Origin: JAJNBA01 sp963842295
Lineage (GTDB): Bacteria > Actinomycetota > UBA4738 > HRBIN12
DNA length: 64,000 nt
Assembly (NCBI GenBank): GCA_963842295.1
Contig: CAWJFY010000007.1
Coordinates: forward strand, 351,194-415,193
Reading direction: 5' to 3'
Part shown: piece by piece, positions 42,950 through 51,666 of the stretch
How the letters are laid out: each line of letters begins with the position of its first letter
Numbering within the stretch: the first letter of the stretch is position 1
The notes under the pieces: model-generated
What the model saw: only the letters and a program-made list of their open reading frames with translations
What the model was told of the DNA's origin: nothing
Database searches by the model: none
Made by a program: the position numbers and the translations under genes

Positions 42950-43348
42950 CTACTTGACCTCGACGGTCGCGCCTGCCGCTTCGAGCTGCTCCTTTGCCTT
43001 GTCGGCCGCTTCCTTGGTCACCTTCTCCAGGACCGGCTTGGGAGCGCCGTCCACGAGATCCTTCGCTTCCTTCAGGCCGAGGCTCGTGAGCGCGCGAACC
43101 TCCTTGATCGCCTGGATCTTCTTGTCGCCGGCGGCCGTGAGGATGACGTCGAACTCAGACTGCTCCTCTTCGGCCTCGGCGCCGCCCCCTCCTGCTGCCG
43201 TCGCGCCCGCCACCATCATCGGGGTGGCCGCTGCGGCCTGAACGTCGAATGCCTCCTCGAACGCTTTGATGAACTCGGACAGTTCCAGGAGCGTCATCTC
43301 CTTGAACTGATCGAGCAGATCCTCGGTGCCTATCTTCGACTTCGCCAC
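42950..43348 (-). CDS. rplL: 50S ribosomal protein L7/L12
   Basis: Stalk protein recruiting GTPase factors. 132 residues: N-terminal dimerisation helices (LLDQFKEMTLLELSEFIKAF), an Ala/Gly hinge and the C-terminal domain EFDVILTAAGDKKIQAIKEV with GLKEAKDLVDGAPKPVLEKV. 3 nt after rplJ. Confidence 0.98.
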   Translation of the reverse strand: MAKSKIGTEDLLDQFKEMTLLELSEFIKAFEEAFDVQAAAATPMMVAGATAAGGGGAEAEEEQSEFDVILTAAGDKKIQAIKEVRALTSLGLKEAKDLVDGAPKPVLEKVTKEAADKAKEQLEAAGATVEVK

Positions 43349-43351
43349 GGT

Positions 43352-44002
43352 TCACTCCTTCCCTTCTTCTTGGGACACTTCGTCGGGCGCCCCTCCGGCA
43401 GCAGGTGCTTCGGCATCAGGTGCTTCGGCATCAGGTGCTTCGGCATCAGGTGCTTCGGCCTCGGGTGCTGCTTCGGCGGCCGGCTCTTCCGGAATCTTCG
43501 CCTTGAACGCCTCGAGCAGTGACAGGAACCGCACCTGCGCCGCTTGGAACGTGGCGGCCGCGCGCGACATCTCGCTCTTCATCAGACCCGCCAGCTTCGA
43601 CAACATGACTTCGCGCGACTCGAGGTCGGCGAGGGCCTTCGCCTCGTCGGCGGAGAGCACACGGCCCTCCACGAACCCGCCCTTCAGCACGAGTGCGGGG
43701 AACTTCTTGGCGGCCGCCGTCATGCTCTTGGCTGCGGCGACCGGATCCTCCTGAACGAACGCCACGGCGCTGGGGCCCTCGAACAGTGACCCGAGCCCGG
43801 CGGCATCCGTTTGCTCGAGGGCACGGCGCATCAGGGTGTTCTTGATGACCGCGAACCTCGCGCCACCGTCTCGCAGGGACTTCCGGAGCTCCGTGATCTC
43901 AGACACCGTGAGGCCGCGGTAGTCGGTGAGCAGCAGCGCTGTAGACCCGTCGATCTGCTCTTTCAATTCGGCGACCCGTTCGACCTTCTTGGTACTCGGC
44001 AT
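43352..44002 (-). CDS. rplJ: 50S ribosomal protein L10 with repetitive acidic tail
   Basis: Stalk base that holds L12 dimers. 216 residues. STALLLTDYRGLTVSEITEL and FAVIKNTLMRRAL are typical, followed by a C-terminal L12-binding helix. The last 45 residues contain four or so EAPDA units encoded by 15-bp tandem repeats. Expressed from an L10 leader at 44031-44158. Confidence 0.97.
   Translation of the reverse strand: MPSTKKVERVAELKEQIDGSTALLLTDYRGLTVSEITELRKSLRDGGARFAVIKNTLMRRALEQTDAAGLGSLFEGPSAVAFVQEDPVAAAKSMTAAAKKFPALVLKGGFVEGRVLSADEAKALADLESREVMLSKLAGLMKSEMSRAAATFQAAQVRFLSLLEAFKAKIPEEPAAEAAPEAEAPDAEAPDAEAPDAEAPAAGGAPDEVSQEEGKE
43401..43460. repeat. 15-bp tandem repeat inside rplJ
   Basis: Four adjacent copies of (T/G)CAGGTGCTTCGGC(A/C), encoding EAPDA units of the L10 tail. 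A fifth, degenerate unit follows. The near identity of the copies suggests recent slippage. Confidence 0.9.
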
Positions 44003-44030
44003 CGCGCCTCCTCTATGAACAACGCGTCCC

Positions 44031-44172
44031 CGCAGACAGCGGAGACGCGCGAGCGGCGCGACAACTCCGGAAGGTGGTGCGTGTCCGCCACGCACGAACC
44101 TCGCCTCGGCAGGTGCCCCGGAGGGATTACGCGCGCGCACGCGCCCCTGCTGTCTGCGGCGTTCCGAGGATA
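44031..44172 (-). ncRNA. L10 leader RNA with extended -10 promoter
   Basis: The 213 nt between rplA and rplJ begins with an extended -10 TGCTATCCT (44167-44172). The RNA then opens with a GCAGACAGCAGG motif and closes with a matching GCTGTCTGCG arm (44149-44158 with 44031-44040), enclosing a CCTGCCGAGG-type internal region. This is the layout of the ribosomal protein L10 leader, to which L10-L12 binds to repress rplJL. Confidence 0.8.
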
Positions 44173-44215
44173 GCAGGCAGGCCCGCCACCACAGGATCTG
44201 ACCGGTCGGATCTCC

Positions 44216-44935
44216 CTACGACGCGGCGGCGGCCTGGAAACCGCGTGGCTTCGCCGGGTCGATCCGGATGCTCGGGCCCATGGTCGAGGAAACCGCCAGC
44301 GACTTGATGTAGCGGCCCTTCGCGGAGGAGGGCTTCGCTTTCAGGAGCTCGTCGACGACCACCATGTAGTTCTCGAGGAGATTCCCTTCGTCGAAGGACT
44401 TCTTCCCGATGATCAGGTGAACGTTGCCGGTCCGGTCGGCGCGATACTCGACCTTCCCCCCCTTGATGTCGGCGACGGCCTTGGCGATGTCGTTCGTCAC
44501 CGTGCCCGTCTTGGGGTTCGGCATCAGACCACGGGGGCCGAGGACGCGGCCAGCCTTCCCCACCGACGCCATCATGTCGGGAGTGGCGACGGCCGCGTCG
44601 AAGTCGATCACACCCTTCATGACCTCCTCGACCAGCTCCTCGCCGCCCACGACGTCGGCCCCGGCTTCGCGGGCCTCGCGGGCCTTCTCACCCACCGCGA
44701 AGACACCCACTCGAACCGACCTACCCGTCCCGTGCGGCAGCGCAACGGTGCCCCTCAGGGCCTGCTCGTTCTTACGCGGGTCGATCCCGAGCCGGAAGGC
44801 GATCTCCACCGTCTCGTCGAACTTCGCGTCCGGAAGGGACTTCAGGATCTTGATGGCCTCAGCCGGCAAGTACTCCTGGCTCCGGTCGAATGCTTCGATG
44901 GCCTGGCGGTAGCGTTTCCCGGGCGTCGAGCTCAC
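44216..44935 (-). CDS. rplA: 50S ribosomal protein L1
   Basis: L1-stalk protein and translational repressor of rplKA. 239 residues: GKRYRQAIEAFDRSQEYLPA, VALPHGTGRSVRVGVFAVGE and the invariant GRVLGPRGLMPNPKTGTVT. The GTG start overlaps the rplK stop (GTGA). Confidence 0.98.
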   Translation of the reverse strand: MSSTPGKRYRQAIEAFDRSQEYLPAEAIKILKSLPDAKFDETVEIAFRLGIDPRKNEQALRGTVALPHGTGRSVRVGVFAVGEKAREAREAGADVVGGEELVEEVMKGVIDFDAAVATPDMMASVGKAGRVLGPRGLMPNPKTGTVTNDIAKAVADIKGGKVEYRADRTGNVHLIIGKKSFDEGNLLENYMVVVDELLKAKPSSAKGRYIKSLAVSSTMGPSIRIDPAKPRGFQAAAAS

Positions 44936-45363
44936 GATGCCACCTCGACACCCATGCTCCGCGCCGTCCCTTCGATGATCCGCATCGCGTTGTCGATGTC
45001 GTTGGCGTTCAGATCGACCATCTTGCGCTCGGCGATCTCGCGGACCTGCCCTTTGGAGAGCTTGGCGACCTTGTCGCGGTTGGGTTCACCGGAGCCCTTC
45101 TCGATCCCGGCTGCCTTGCGGATCAGCTCGGAGGCCGGTGGCTGCTTCAACACGAACGAGAACGACCGGTCCTCGTAGATCGTGAGCTCGACCGGGATGA
45201 TCTGGCCGGCGAACTGCTGAGTCGCCTCGTTGTACTGCTTGCAGAACTCCATGATGTTCACGCCGTGCTGACCCAGCGCCGTGCCCACGGGGGGTGCCGG
45301 GGTCGCCTGCGCGGCCGTGATCTGGAGCTTCGCGGTCGCGAGCACCTTCTTCTTCGCTGCCAT
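44932..45363 (-). CDS. rplK: 50S ribosomal protein L11 (Thr in the thiostrepton-loop proline position)
   Basis: GTPase-centre protein binding 23S helices 43/44. 143 residues with KLQITAAQATPAPPVGTALG, HGVNIMEFCKQYNEAT and a normal RNA-binding C-terminal domain. The segment PPVGPALGQ of most bacteria reads PPVGTALGQ: local Thr28 (codon 45280-45282), equivalent to E. coli Pro26, a residue that lines the thiostrepton site. AGGAGG ribosome binding site. Confidence 0.97.
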   Translation of the reverse strand: MAAKKKVLATAKLQITAAQATPAPPVGTALGQHGVNIMEFCKQYNEATQQFAGQIIPVELTIYEDRSFSFVLKQPPASELIRKAAGIEKGSGEPNRDKVAKLSKGQVREIAERKMVDLNANDIDNAMRIIEGTARSMGVEVAS

Positions 45364-45459
45364 CCTTCACACCTCCTGCGGTCCGAGCGGCCTTCCGGGC
45401 CTCCCGCGTCTAAGGGTCCTCTGTTGCGTATGTTGCGCTACCGCTTCGCTTCTTGAGGT

Positions 45460-46269
45460 CTAGACCTTCGACACCTGGTCGAAGGAGAGCTCGACCGGTG
45501 TCTCCCGGTCGAAGATGTTCACGAGCACCTTGAGCTTGGCCTGATCGGCGTTGATCTCGTTGATCGTGCCGTTGAAGTCCGCGAAAGGCCCCGACGTGAT
45601 CCGCACGATGTCGCCCTCCTCGAAGCCGAGGCGCACCTGCGGGCGAGCCTCCTCCTTCTTCACGGTGAGGATCTTGTCGACCTCGTGCTTCGACAGAGGT
45701 GTGGGCTTTGAGCCGGTCCCCGCGGAGACGAATCCCGTGACGCCTGGCGTGTTACGAACCACGTACCAGGAGTCGTTGTCGTAGATCATCCGGACGAGCA
45801 GGTACCCCGGGAACTGCTTCTTCTTCACGACCTGCTTCTTCCCGGATTTGATCTCCATGACGTCTTCCATCGGGATGTGAACGCCGAAGATCTTCCCTTC
45901 CATCTGCATCGTATGGATCCTCGATTCGAGGTTGGCCTTGACCTTGTTCTCATAGCCGGAGTACGTGTGCACGACGTACCAGTCTCCATGGCCCCTGAAC
46001 GGGTCCTCCGCGGGCACAGACTCGGGTTCGACCGTCTCCGCCTTGGGCTCGACCGGTTCGGGATCCGGCTCGACCGGTTCGGGATCCGGCTCAACGGGCT
46101 CCGGCTGGGGTTCGACAGGTTCGGGTTCGACCGTCTCCGCCTCGACCGTCGCCTGCTCGGGCTCGGGCATCTCCGTCTCGAGCTCCGCGTTCTCCGCCTC
46201 GGGTCGCACAGGCTCGATCTCGGTGCTCTCGGTGCTCTCGGTCTCGTCCAACTCGTCGGTCCTCATCAA
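45460..46269 (-). CDS. nusG: Transcription factor NusG with acidic repeat N-terminus
   Basis: Processivity and termination factor. The first 92 residues are an acidic Glu/Pro/Val-rich tail with EPVEPDP repeats. The NGN domain follows from about residue 96 (DWYVVHTYSGYENKVKANL, FPGYLLVRMIYDNDSWYVVR), and then a KOW domain (FEEGDIVRITSGPFADFNG). Actinobacterial NusGs often have N-terminal extensions, but this one is long. Overlaps secE by 4 nt. Confidence 0.96.
   Translation of the reverse strand: MMRTDELDETESTESTEIEPVRPEAENAELETEMPEPEQATVEAETVEPEPVEPQPEPVEPDPEPVEPDPEPVEPKAETVEPESVPAEDPFRGHGDWYVVHTYSGYENKVKANLESRIHTMQMEGKIFGVHIPMEDVMEIKSGKKQVVKKKQFPGYLLVRMIYDNDSWYVVRNTPGVTGFVSAGTGSKPTPLSKHEVDKILTVKKEEARPQVRLGFEEGDIVRITSGPFADFNGTINEINADQAKLKVLVNIFDRETPVELSFDQVSKV
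46046..46108. repeat. 21-bp repeat in the nusG N-terminal tail
   Basis: Two exact adjacent copies (46046-46066, 46067-46087) of a unit starting GGCTCGACCGGTTCGGGATC, and a third degenerate copy to 46108. They encode the PDPEPVE units of NusG. Confidence 0.85.
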
Positions 46270-46574
46270 TCACCGAGCACGTTGAACACGAACCTCGTGA
46301 ACAGGGAATCGAGCCCGAACACGTAGGTGGTGAGGACGGTGATGGTCACGAGCACCACGATCGAATAGGAGACGAGCTCCCGGCGGGTCGGCCAGTCGAC
46401 CTTGGTGAGCTCCTGGCGGACCTCCTTCAGGAACTGTCGGGCGCCCGTCCGCTTCCGCTTCTCCTGCACGGTTGCCTTCCTGGTCGCGGCGGACGGGGTG
46501 GTGGGACGCCCGGTGCCGGCGCGCTTCTGCGCGCGCTCTTGGCGCTCCTGCATCCGCTTCGTCTGTCGATTCAT
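46266..46574 (-). CDS. secE: Protein translocase subunit SecE
   Basis: Clamps SecY in the translocon. 102 residues: a basic N-terminal half, the conserved amphipathic FLKEVRQELTKVDWPTRREL and one transmembrane helix (SIVVLVTITVLTTYVFGLDS). The ATG lies about 14 nt past the 3' end of tRNA-Trp, so both are probably on one transcript. Confidence 0.97.
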   Translation of the reverse strand: MNRQTKRMQERQERAQKRAGTGRPTTPSAATRKATVQEKRKRTGARQFLKEVRQELTKVDWPTRRELVSYSIVVLVTITVLTTYVFGLDSLFTRFVFNVLGD

Positions 46575-46587
46575 GGGTGCTCCCTTG

Positions 46588-46661
46588 CAGGGGCGGAGGG
46601 ACTTGAACCCCCAACCGCCGGTTTTGGAGACCGGTGCTCTACCAAATTGAGCTACGCCCCT
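46588..46661 (-). tRNA. trpT: tRNA-Trp (CCA anticodon)
   Basis: Cloverleaf: acceptor AGGGGCG/CGCCCCT, D-stem GCTC/GAGC, anticodon arm CCGGT-CTCCAAA-ACCGG with anticodon CCA, and T arm with GTTCAAGTC. Discriminator G, no encoded 3' CCA. It precedes secE as in other Actinobacteria. Confidence 0.96.
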
Positions 46662-46703
46662 GGGCTCCGGGCTCCCGGCTGAGGCGGGACGTTCGGAGAC
46701 CTC

Positions 46704-46732
46704 AGTATATGGTCGCCTCCTTGGCCCGGCAA
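46704..46732 (-). promoter_or_regulatory. Promoter of tRNA-Trp-secE-nusG
   Basis: Minus-strand TTGCCG (46727-46732) and TATACT (46704-46709), 17 nt apart, about 40 nt before the tRNA 5' end. Confidence 0.6.
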
Positions 46733-46880
46733 AGGAACGACCCGCGGCGACGGATCCGCGTGTCCCCCGGCCGGCGGGACCCGAGGGGGATTTCCTCGCG
46801 AGATACGTGAGCACGGCCGCACCTGACCTATCCTTCGAGCCAAGACGTGCCGCAGCGGCCCCGGATCGCGAGGCACACGC

Positions 46881-48443
46881 ATGAACGAACAGCGCACCGC
46901 ACGGCCGGCAGGAGCCGGTGGCCGTAGGCGTTCCCCCTTGTTCACGCGGCAGCCGGAGCCCGAGCCGACGGTGCTCTCGCCCGCCGAGGAAGAGATCGCG
47001 AACGCATTGACGAACGCGGTCGACGAACGCATCGAGGAAGGCCTGCAGGCGCTCGAGGAGCAGGCGACGATGTTGATGAAGGAGGTCGCCACGGAGCTGT
47101 GGCGGTCGTCGGCGAAAGACGTGCGTCCCGAGCAAGAGCGCATCGTCAGCCTCCTCTCACGCGACCAGGCGATCCGGAGCTTGATCTCATCGAGCGACGA
47201 GCGGTTCCAGGCACTGTCCACTCGCGCGGCCCGCGTAGAGGATGCGCTCGGCGATCTCGCCGAGACGGGTCGGGCGACCAGGCAAGCGATGGAGTCCTCG
47301 GTCGCGTCGATCCGCGAGATCGCCGACTCGCCAACGCTGCACGGCGTCGAAACCGTGCGTCTTCAGCTGGAACAGGTCGAGCGCCACATCGCCGAGACCT
47401 TCTCGACCCTCGAGGAGCGCGACAGAACCCTCACCGAGGCGATCCTCCAACAGGTTCACGAGCACGGCGAGATGGTGGCTCGCGAGACCTCCCGGGTGGT
47501 CGAGGCGATGCAAGGCTACGTTCAAGGGGGCGCCGAGGCGGTCGGACGACTCGCCCAGCGGGTCGAGGAGCACGCGGAATCATTCGTGAGCCAGGACGGG
47601 GAGCTGACGGCCAACGTCGGCGCGACGGTGCGTGAAGAGGTCCAGGCCGTCGGACAGCAGCTCGAGTTGATGTCCGAAGGCATGGGCATCAGTGCTCGGG
47701 ACCAAGTCGCCCTCAGGGCCGCGACGGAGCGGTTCATCGACGCACGCGTCCGTGGGTTGGCGGAGCTGATCCGGAGCGACTCCCAGGCCCTCCGCCAGAT
47801 GATCGAGGAGAAGACCGCGGAGCAGGAGGGAGTGCTCCGAGAGACCGTCGAGGAACGGATGATCCTGGTGGGCGAGGCCCTTGTCGACAAGACGGCGGAG
47901 GCCGCGCAAGACGCGATCGCCTCCACGATCGGCGAGACAGTCGAACGGATGAACGCCTCGGTGGGCTCGATCGTGGGGATCGACGCGATGCTGGCGGAGC
48001 AGCAGCAAGCCTTCGAGGAACGGATGCGGGCGCATGTGGACGACCGCGTGACCGCGATCGCACGGCTGGTCCGTTCGGACAATCAGACGCTCGCCGCTCG
48101 GTTCGCTCCGGGCGGCCCTGCGAACGACGATGCGGAGCTACTGCGTCAGACCCTGCGGTCGATCAAGGAGCTGCACGCGGGCCTCGCGAACGACGTCTTG
48201 AGTTCGGTGGATCGCCGATTCCAGTCGATGGCCGACCAGCTCCACAAGGAAACGCAGTCGACGACGGAGGCGATGGTCAACGTGGCCGAGCGGTTGAGCG
48301 ACAAGATCGACCGCGTCTCGGTCATGGTGGACGAGGGCTACGGGAACGACGTCGCGATCGTCGTCGACCGGATGAGCGAGGCGATCCAGGCGATGTCGGG
48401 GCGGACGCCACGTCGCGACGCGCAGGGACAGATCGGAGCGTAG
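46881..48443 (+). CDS. Long coiled-coil protein of unknown function
   Basis: 520 residues, nearly all predicted alpha-helical coiled coil, acidic and with no cysteine or transmembrane helix. A disordered basic Pro-rich N-terminus (1-30) is followed by heptad-rich segments. Two segments resemble each other: ARVRGLAELIRSDSQALRQM and DDRVTAIARLVRSDNQTLAA, about 110 residues apart, suggesting an internal repeat. It resembles apolipoprotein- or methyl-accepting-type coiled coils but has no signalling hairpin that I can recognise. Lies divergent from tRNA-Trp-secE and convergent with hadB. No function assigned. Confidence 0.8.
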   Translation: MNEQRTARPAGAGGRRRSPLFTRQPEPEPTVLSPAEEEIANALTNAVDERIEEGLQALEEQATMLMKEVATELWRSSAKDVRPEQERIVSLLSRDQAIRSLISSSDERFQALSTRAARVEDALGDLAETGRATRQAMESSVASIREIADSPTLHGVETVRLQLEQVERHIAETFSTLEERDRTLTEAILQQVHEHGEMVARETSRVVEAMQGYVQGGAEAVGRLAQRVEEHAESFVSQDGELTANVGATVREEVQAVGQQLELMSEGMGISARDQVALRAATERFIDARVRGLAELIRSDSQALRQMIEEKTAEQEGVLRETVEERMILVGEALVDKTAEAAQDAIASTIGETVERMNASVGSIVGIDAMLAEQQQAFEERMRAHVDDRVTAIARLVRSDNQTLAARFAPGGPANDDAELLRQTLRSIKELHAGLANDVLSSVDRRFQSMADQLHKETQSTTEAMVNVAERLSDKIDRVSVMVDEGYGNDVAIVVDRMSEAIQAMSGRTPRRDAQGQIGA

Positions 48444-48458
48444 CCGGGCGAACTCGCC

Positions 48459-48881
48459 TCAGGCGTCCAAGAGCACCTCAGCTTCACCGCGCTTGATCGG
48501 CGATTCCGTCAGGCCGTCCCGTTCGACGGAGACCCAGCACTCGATCAGCGCGACGCCCCGTTCGACGTCGACGGCTTTCACGCGACCTGCCGCCACGATC
48601 TCCTCTCCCATGTAGACGGGCGCGCGGAACTGCGCGGTCAGTCGGCGGATGCGCTCCGGCCCGCCCGCCCATCGGGACACGCAGGTGGCGAGGTGACCCA
48701 TCGTGAACATCCCGTGCGCGACGATCCCAGGGAACCCGGCCGCGCGTGCGATGGTCTCGTCCTGGTGCAATGGGTTCTGGTCTCCGCCCGCGTCGGCGTA
48801 GGCCTTCACGTCCTCGCGCGTCACCACTCGCGAGAGCGAGGGGATGTCGGAGCGGACCGCGACATCGCGCACCGACGGCAT
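48459..48881 (-). CDS. hadB: HadB-like (R)-3-hydroxyacyl dehydratase, catalytic MaoC subunit
   Basis: 140-residue hot-dog dehydratase. The hydratase-2 motif with catalytic Asp and His is AYADAGGDQNPLHQDETIAR, then GFPGIVAHGMFTMGHL. In Actinobacteria the HadAB heterodimer dehydrates hydroxyacyl-ACP in FAS-II-type elongation. The ATG shares one base with the hadA stop. No hadC gene follows. Confidence 0.88.
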   Translation of the reverse strand: MPSVRDVAVRSDIPSLSRVVTREDVKAYADAGGDQNPLHQDETIARAAGFPGIVAHGMFTMGHLATCVSRWAGGPERIRRLTAQFRAPVYMGEEIVAAGRVKAVDVERGVALIECWVSVERDGLTESPIKRGEAEVLLDA

Positions 48882-49267
48882 CAGCTCGCCGCTCGTTCGA
48901 CCAGTGTCGACCGCGCGGTGCAGACGACGACCCCGCTCGGCTCGAGCAGCTCGGTCACGAGCACGAGGAACGCGTTGGCCCCCATCTCGCGGATAGACTC
49001 GATCCGGCTCCTGACCACGAGGGTCTCTCCTTCTTCGAGCGGACGCTGGAACTCGTACTCCTGTCTTCCGTGGAGCACGCGTGAGAAGTCGAGGTTGAGC
49101 TCAGGATCGGCGACGATGTCGGGGATGACCATGAACTCGGCAGCGGTCACGAACGTCGACGGCACGCCGATCGGGTCGTCGAACACGGCGCGGAACGCGG
49201 CGACGCGGTCGGGATCCACCGTGAAGTGAGCATCCGGGTAGACCTTTCCGGCAACCGCCGCGTTCAT
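48881..49267 (-). CDS. hadA: HadA-like dehydratase, structural FAS1-DH/MaoC_N subunit
   Basis: 128 residues from the ATG at 49267, which has GGAGG 8 nt upstream; an ATG at 49297 is less likely. YPDAHFTVDPDRVAAFRAVF, GVPSTFVTAAEFMVIPDIV and HGRQEYEFQRPLEEGETL match the non-catalytic partner of HadB. The position between rpmG and hadB-trpT-secE is the classical actinobacterial arrangement, here interrupted by a divergent regulator. Confidence 0.88.
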   Translation of the reverse strand: MNAAVAGKVYPDAHFTVDPDRVAAFRAVFDDPIGVPSTFVTAAEFMVIPDIVADPELNLDFSRVLHGRQEYEFQRPLEEGETLVVRSRIESIREMGANAFLVLVTELLEPSGVVVCTARSTLVERAAS

Positions 49268-49377
49268 CGGTCGGTCATCCTCCCCAACGGCTGACATCCG
49301 TCCCTCCGACGGGGGACACGCGAAATCCCTCGCTGGGGGTACGTGATTCCGACGACCGGCAAGCCTACGATGCGCCG

Positions 49378-50121
49378 ATGATGGTTGCCCGCACCAGACC
49401 CAAGGACCGGAAGGCTTCTGGGACGGCGGATGGGGACATCCGGGTCGTCATCGCCGACGATCATCGTTCCTTCGGCGAAGCGCTTCAGATCGCGCTTGAT
49501 AACGAGGACGACCTCACGGTGATCGAGGTCGTGACGAACGGTGAATCCGCCATCGAGTCGGCGCAGGAGCAGCACCCGGACGTGCTCCTGATGGACGTCC
49601 AGATGCCGGGGGTCGACGGCCTCGAAGCAACCAGGCGGATCCATCGCGAAGCGTCCACCACCAAAGTGATCCTTTTGTCCGGCCACGACGACGATGTGGT
49701 CCTTGCTCGAGCGGTCGAGGCCGGCGCCCGTGGGTTCCTACGGAAGACGCAGGCCGTTTCCGAGCTGGCGGACGCGATCCGGCGCGCCTCTCGAGGGGAA
49801 CCTCTTCATGCCGTTGGAGAGGTAGAGCTGTCGCTCGCCCGTTTCCGCATGCAGCGACGGACCGACGGTGAGCTCGCTCAGCGCGTGGAACGTCTCACCC
49901 CTCGAGAGCTCGAGATCCTCCAACGCGTCGCGGCGGGCGAGGCATCCGTCGATATCTCCGAGGAGCTTGGGATGAGCCGCCACACGCTGCGGACCCACAT
50001 CCAGAACGTGCTGACCAAGCTCGGGGTGCATTCGAAGACCGACGCCGTGGTCGCCGCGATACGGTTCGGCAAGGTCAAGACGAACGACTCGCTCCCGCAG
50101 ACCGACGTCGACGCGTCCTGA
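49378..50121 (+). CDS. NarL/LuxR-family response regulator
   Basis: 247 residues. Receiver domain (about 21-140): acidic pocket VVIADDHRSFGEAL, phosphoacceptor Asp73 in VLLMDVQMPGVDG, and the Lys in ARGFLRKTQ. A LuxR HTH follows (LTPRELEILQRVAAGEASVD, then GMSRHTLRTHIQNVLTKLGV). No histidine kinase is adjacent, so this is an orphan. TACGAT lies 6 nt before the ATG, compatible with leaderless transcription. Confidence 0.9.
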   Translation: MMVARTRPKDRKASGTADGDIRVVIADDHRSFGEALQIALDNEDDLTVIEVVTNGESAIESAQEQHPDVLLMDVQMPGVDGLEATRRIHREASTTKVILLSGHDDDVVLARAVEAGARGFLRKTQAVSELADAIRRASRGEPLHAVGEVELSLARFRMQRRTDGELAQRVERLTPRELEILQRVAAGEASVDISEELGMSRHTLRTHIQNVLTKLGVHSKTDAVVAAIRFGKVKTNDSLPQTDVDAS

Positions 50122-50129
50122 TCCCCCGG

Positions 50130-50297
50130 CTAGCGCGTTTCCCGGTGCAGCGTGTGGGCCCGGCACCAGCGGCAGTATTTCTTGAGCTCGATCCGGTCCC
50201 GATCGTTCACCCGGTTCTTCACCGTGTTGTAGTTGCGGCGCTTGCAGTTCGAACAGGCGAGCGTGATCTTCGGGCGGTTCCCTTCTTTCCTCGCCAT
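50130..50297 (-). CDS. rpmG: 50S ribosomal protein L33
   Basis: A 55-residue L33: ARKEGNRPKITLACSNCKRR, NYNTVKNRVNDRDRIELKKY and CRWCRAHTLHRETR. Both CxxC zinc pairs are present, so it is the zinc-containing form. 7 nt after tuf2, with which it is co-transcribed. Confidence 0.97.
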   Translation of the reverse strand: MARKEGNRPKITLACSNCKRRNYNTVKNRVNDRDRIELKKYCRWCRAHTLHRETR

Positions 50298-50304
50298 CGC
50301 TCGC

Positions 50305-51489
<1,185 letters not shown>

Positions 51490-51532
51490 TCCTCTTGTCT
51501 CCTCGGGGATCCTTCTCGGACACTCTTGCTCG

Positions 51533-51604
51533 TAGCGGGGGGCGGGATCGAACCGCCGACACAGCGATTATGAGCCGCTTGCTCTACCACTGAGCTACCC
51601 CGCC
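51533..51604 (-). tRNA. tRNA-Met (CAT anticodon, elongator type)
   Basis: Acceptor GGCGGGG/CCCCGCT with a G-T first pair, D-stem GCTC/GAGC with a short 7-nt loop, anticodon arm AGCGG-CTCATAA-TCGCT and T arm GGCGG-TTCGATC-CCGCC. The fully paired acceptor argues for elongator rather than initiator tRNA. Minus-strand TAGACT lies at 51617-51622. Confidence 0.93.
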
Positions 51605-51666
51605 CGGCGGTCGCCCAGTCTACCTGCGAGGCCGCCGATGCGGCATGAACGCTCGCCACCGCTCGA

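Noticed and set aside
43401..43460. Possible CRISPR-like array
   Set aside because: Repeats are 15 bp, contiguous, without spacers and in frame with rplJ. No CRISPR array or cas gene is present in the window.
46046..46108. Possible mobile-element or integration repeat in nusG
   Set aside because: The repeats are in frame and encode the EPVEPDP tail. No transposase, integrase or terminal inverted repeat is found anywhere in the window.
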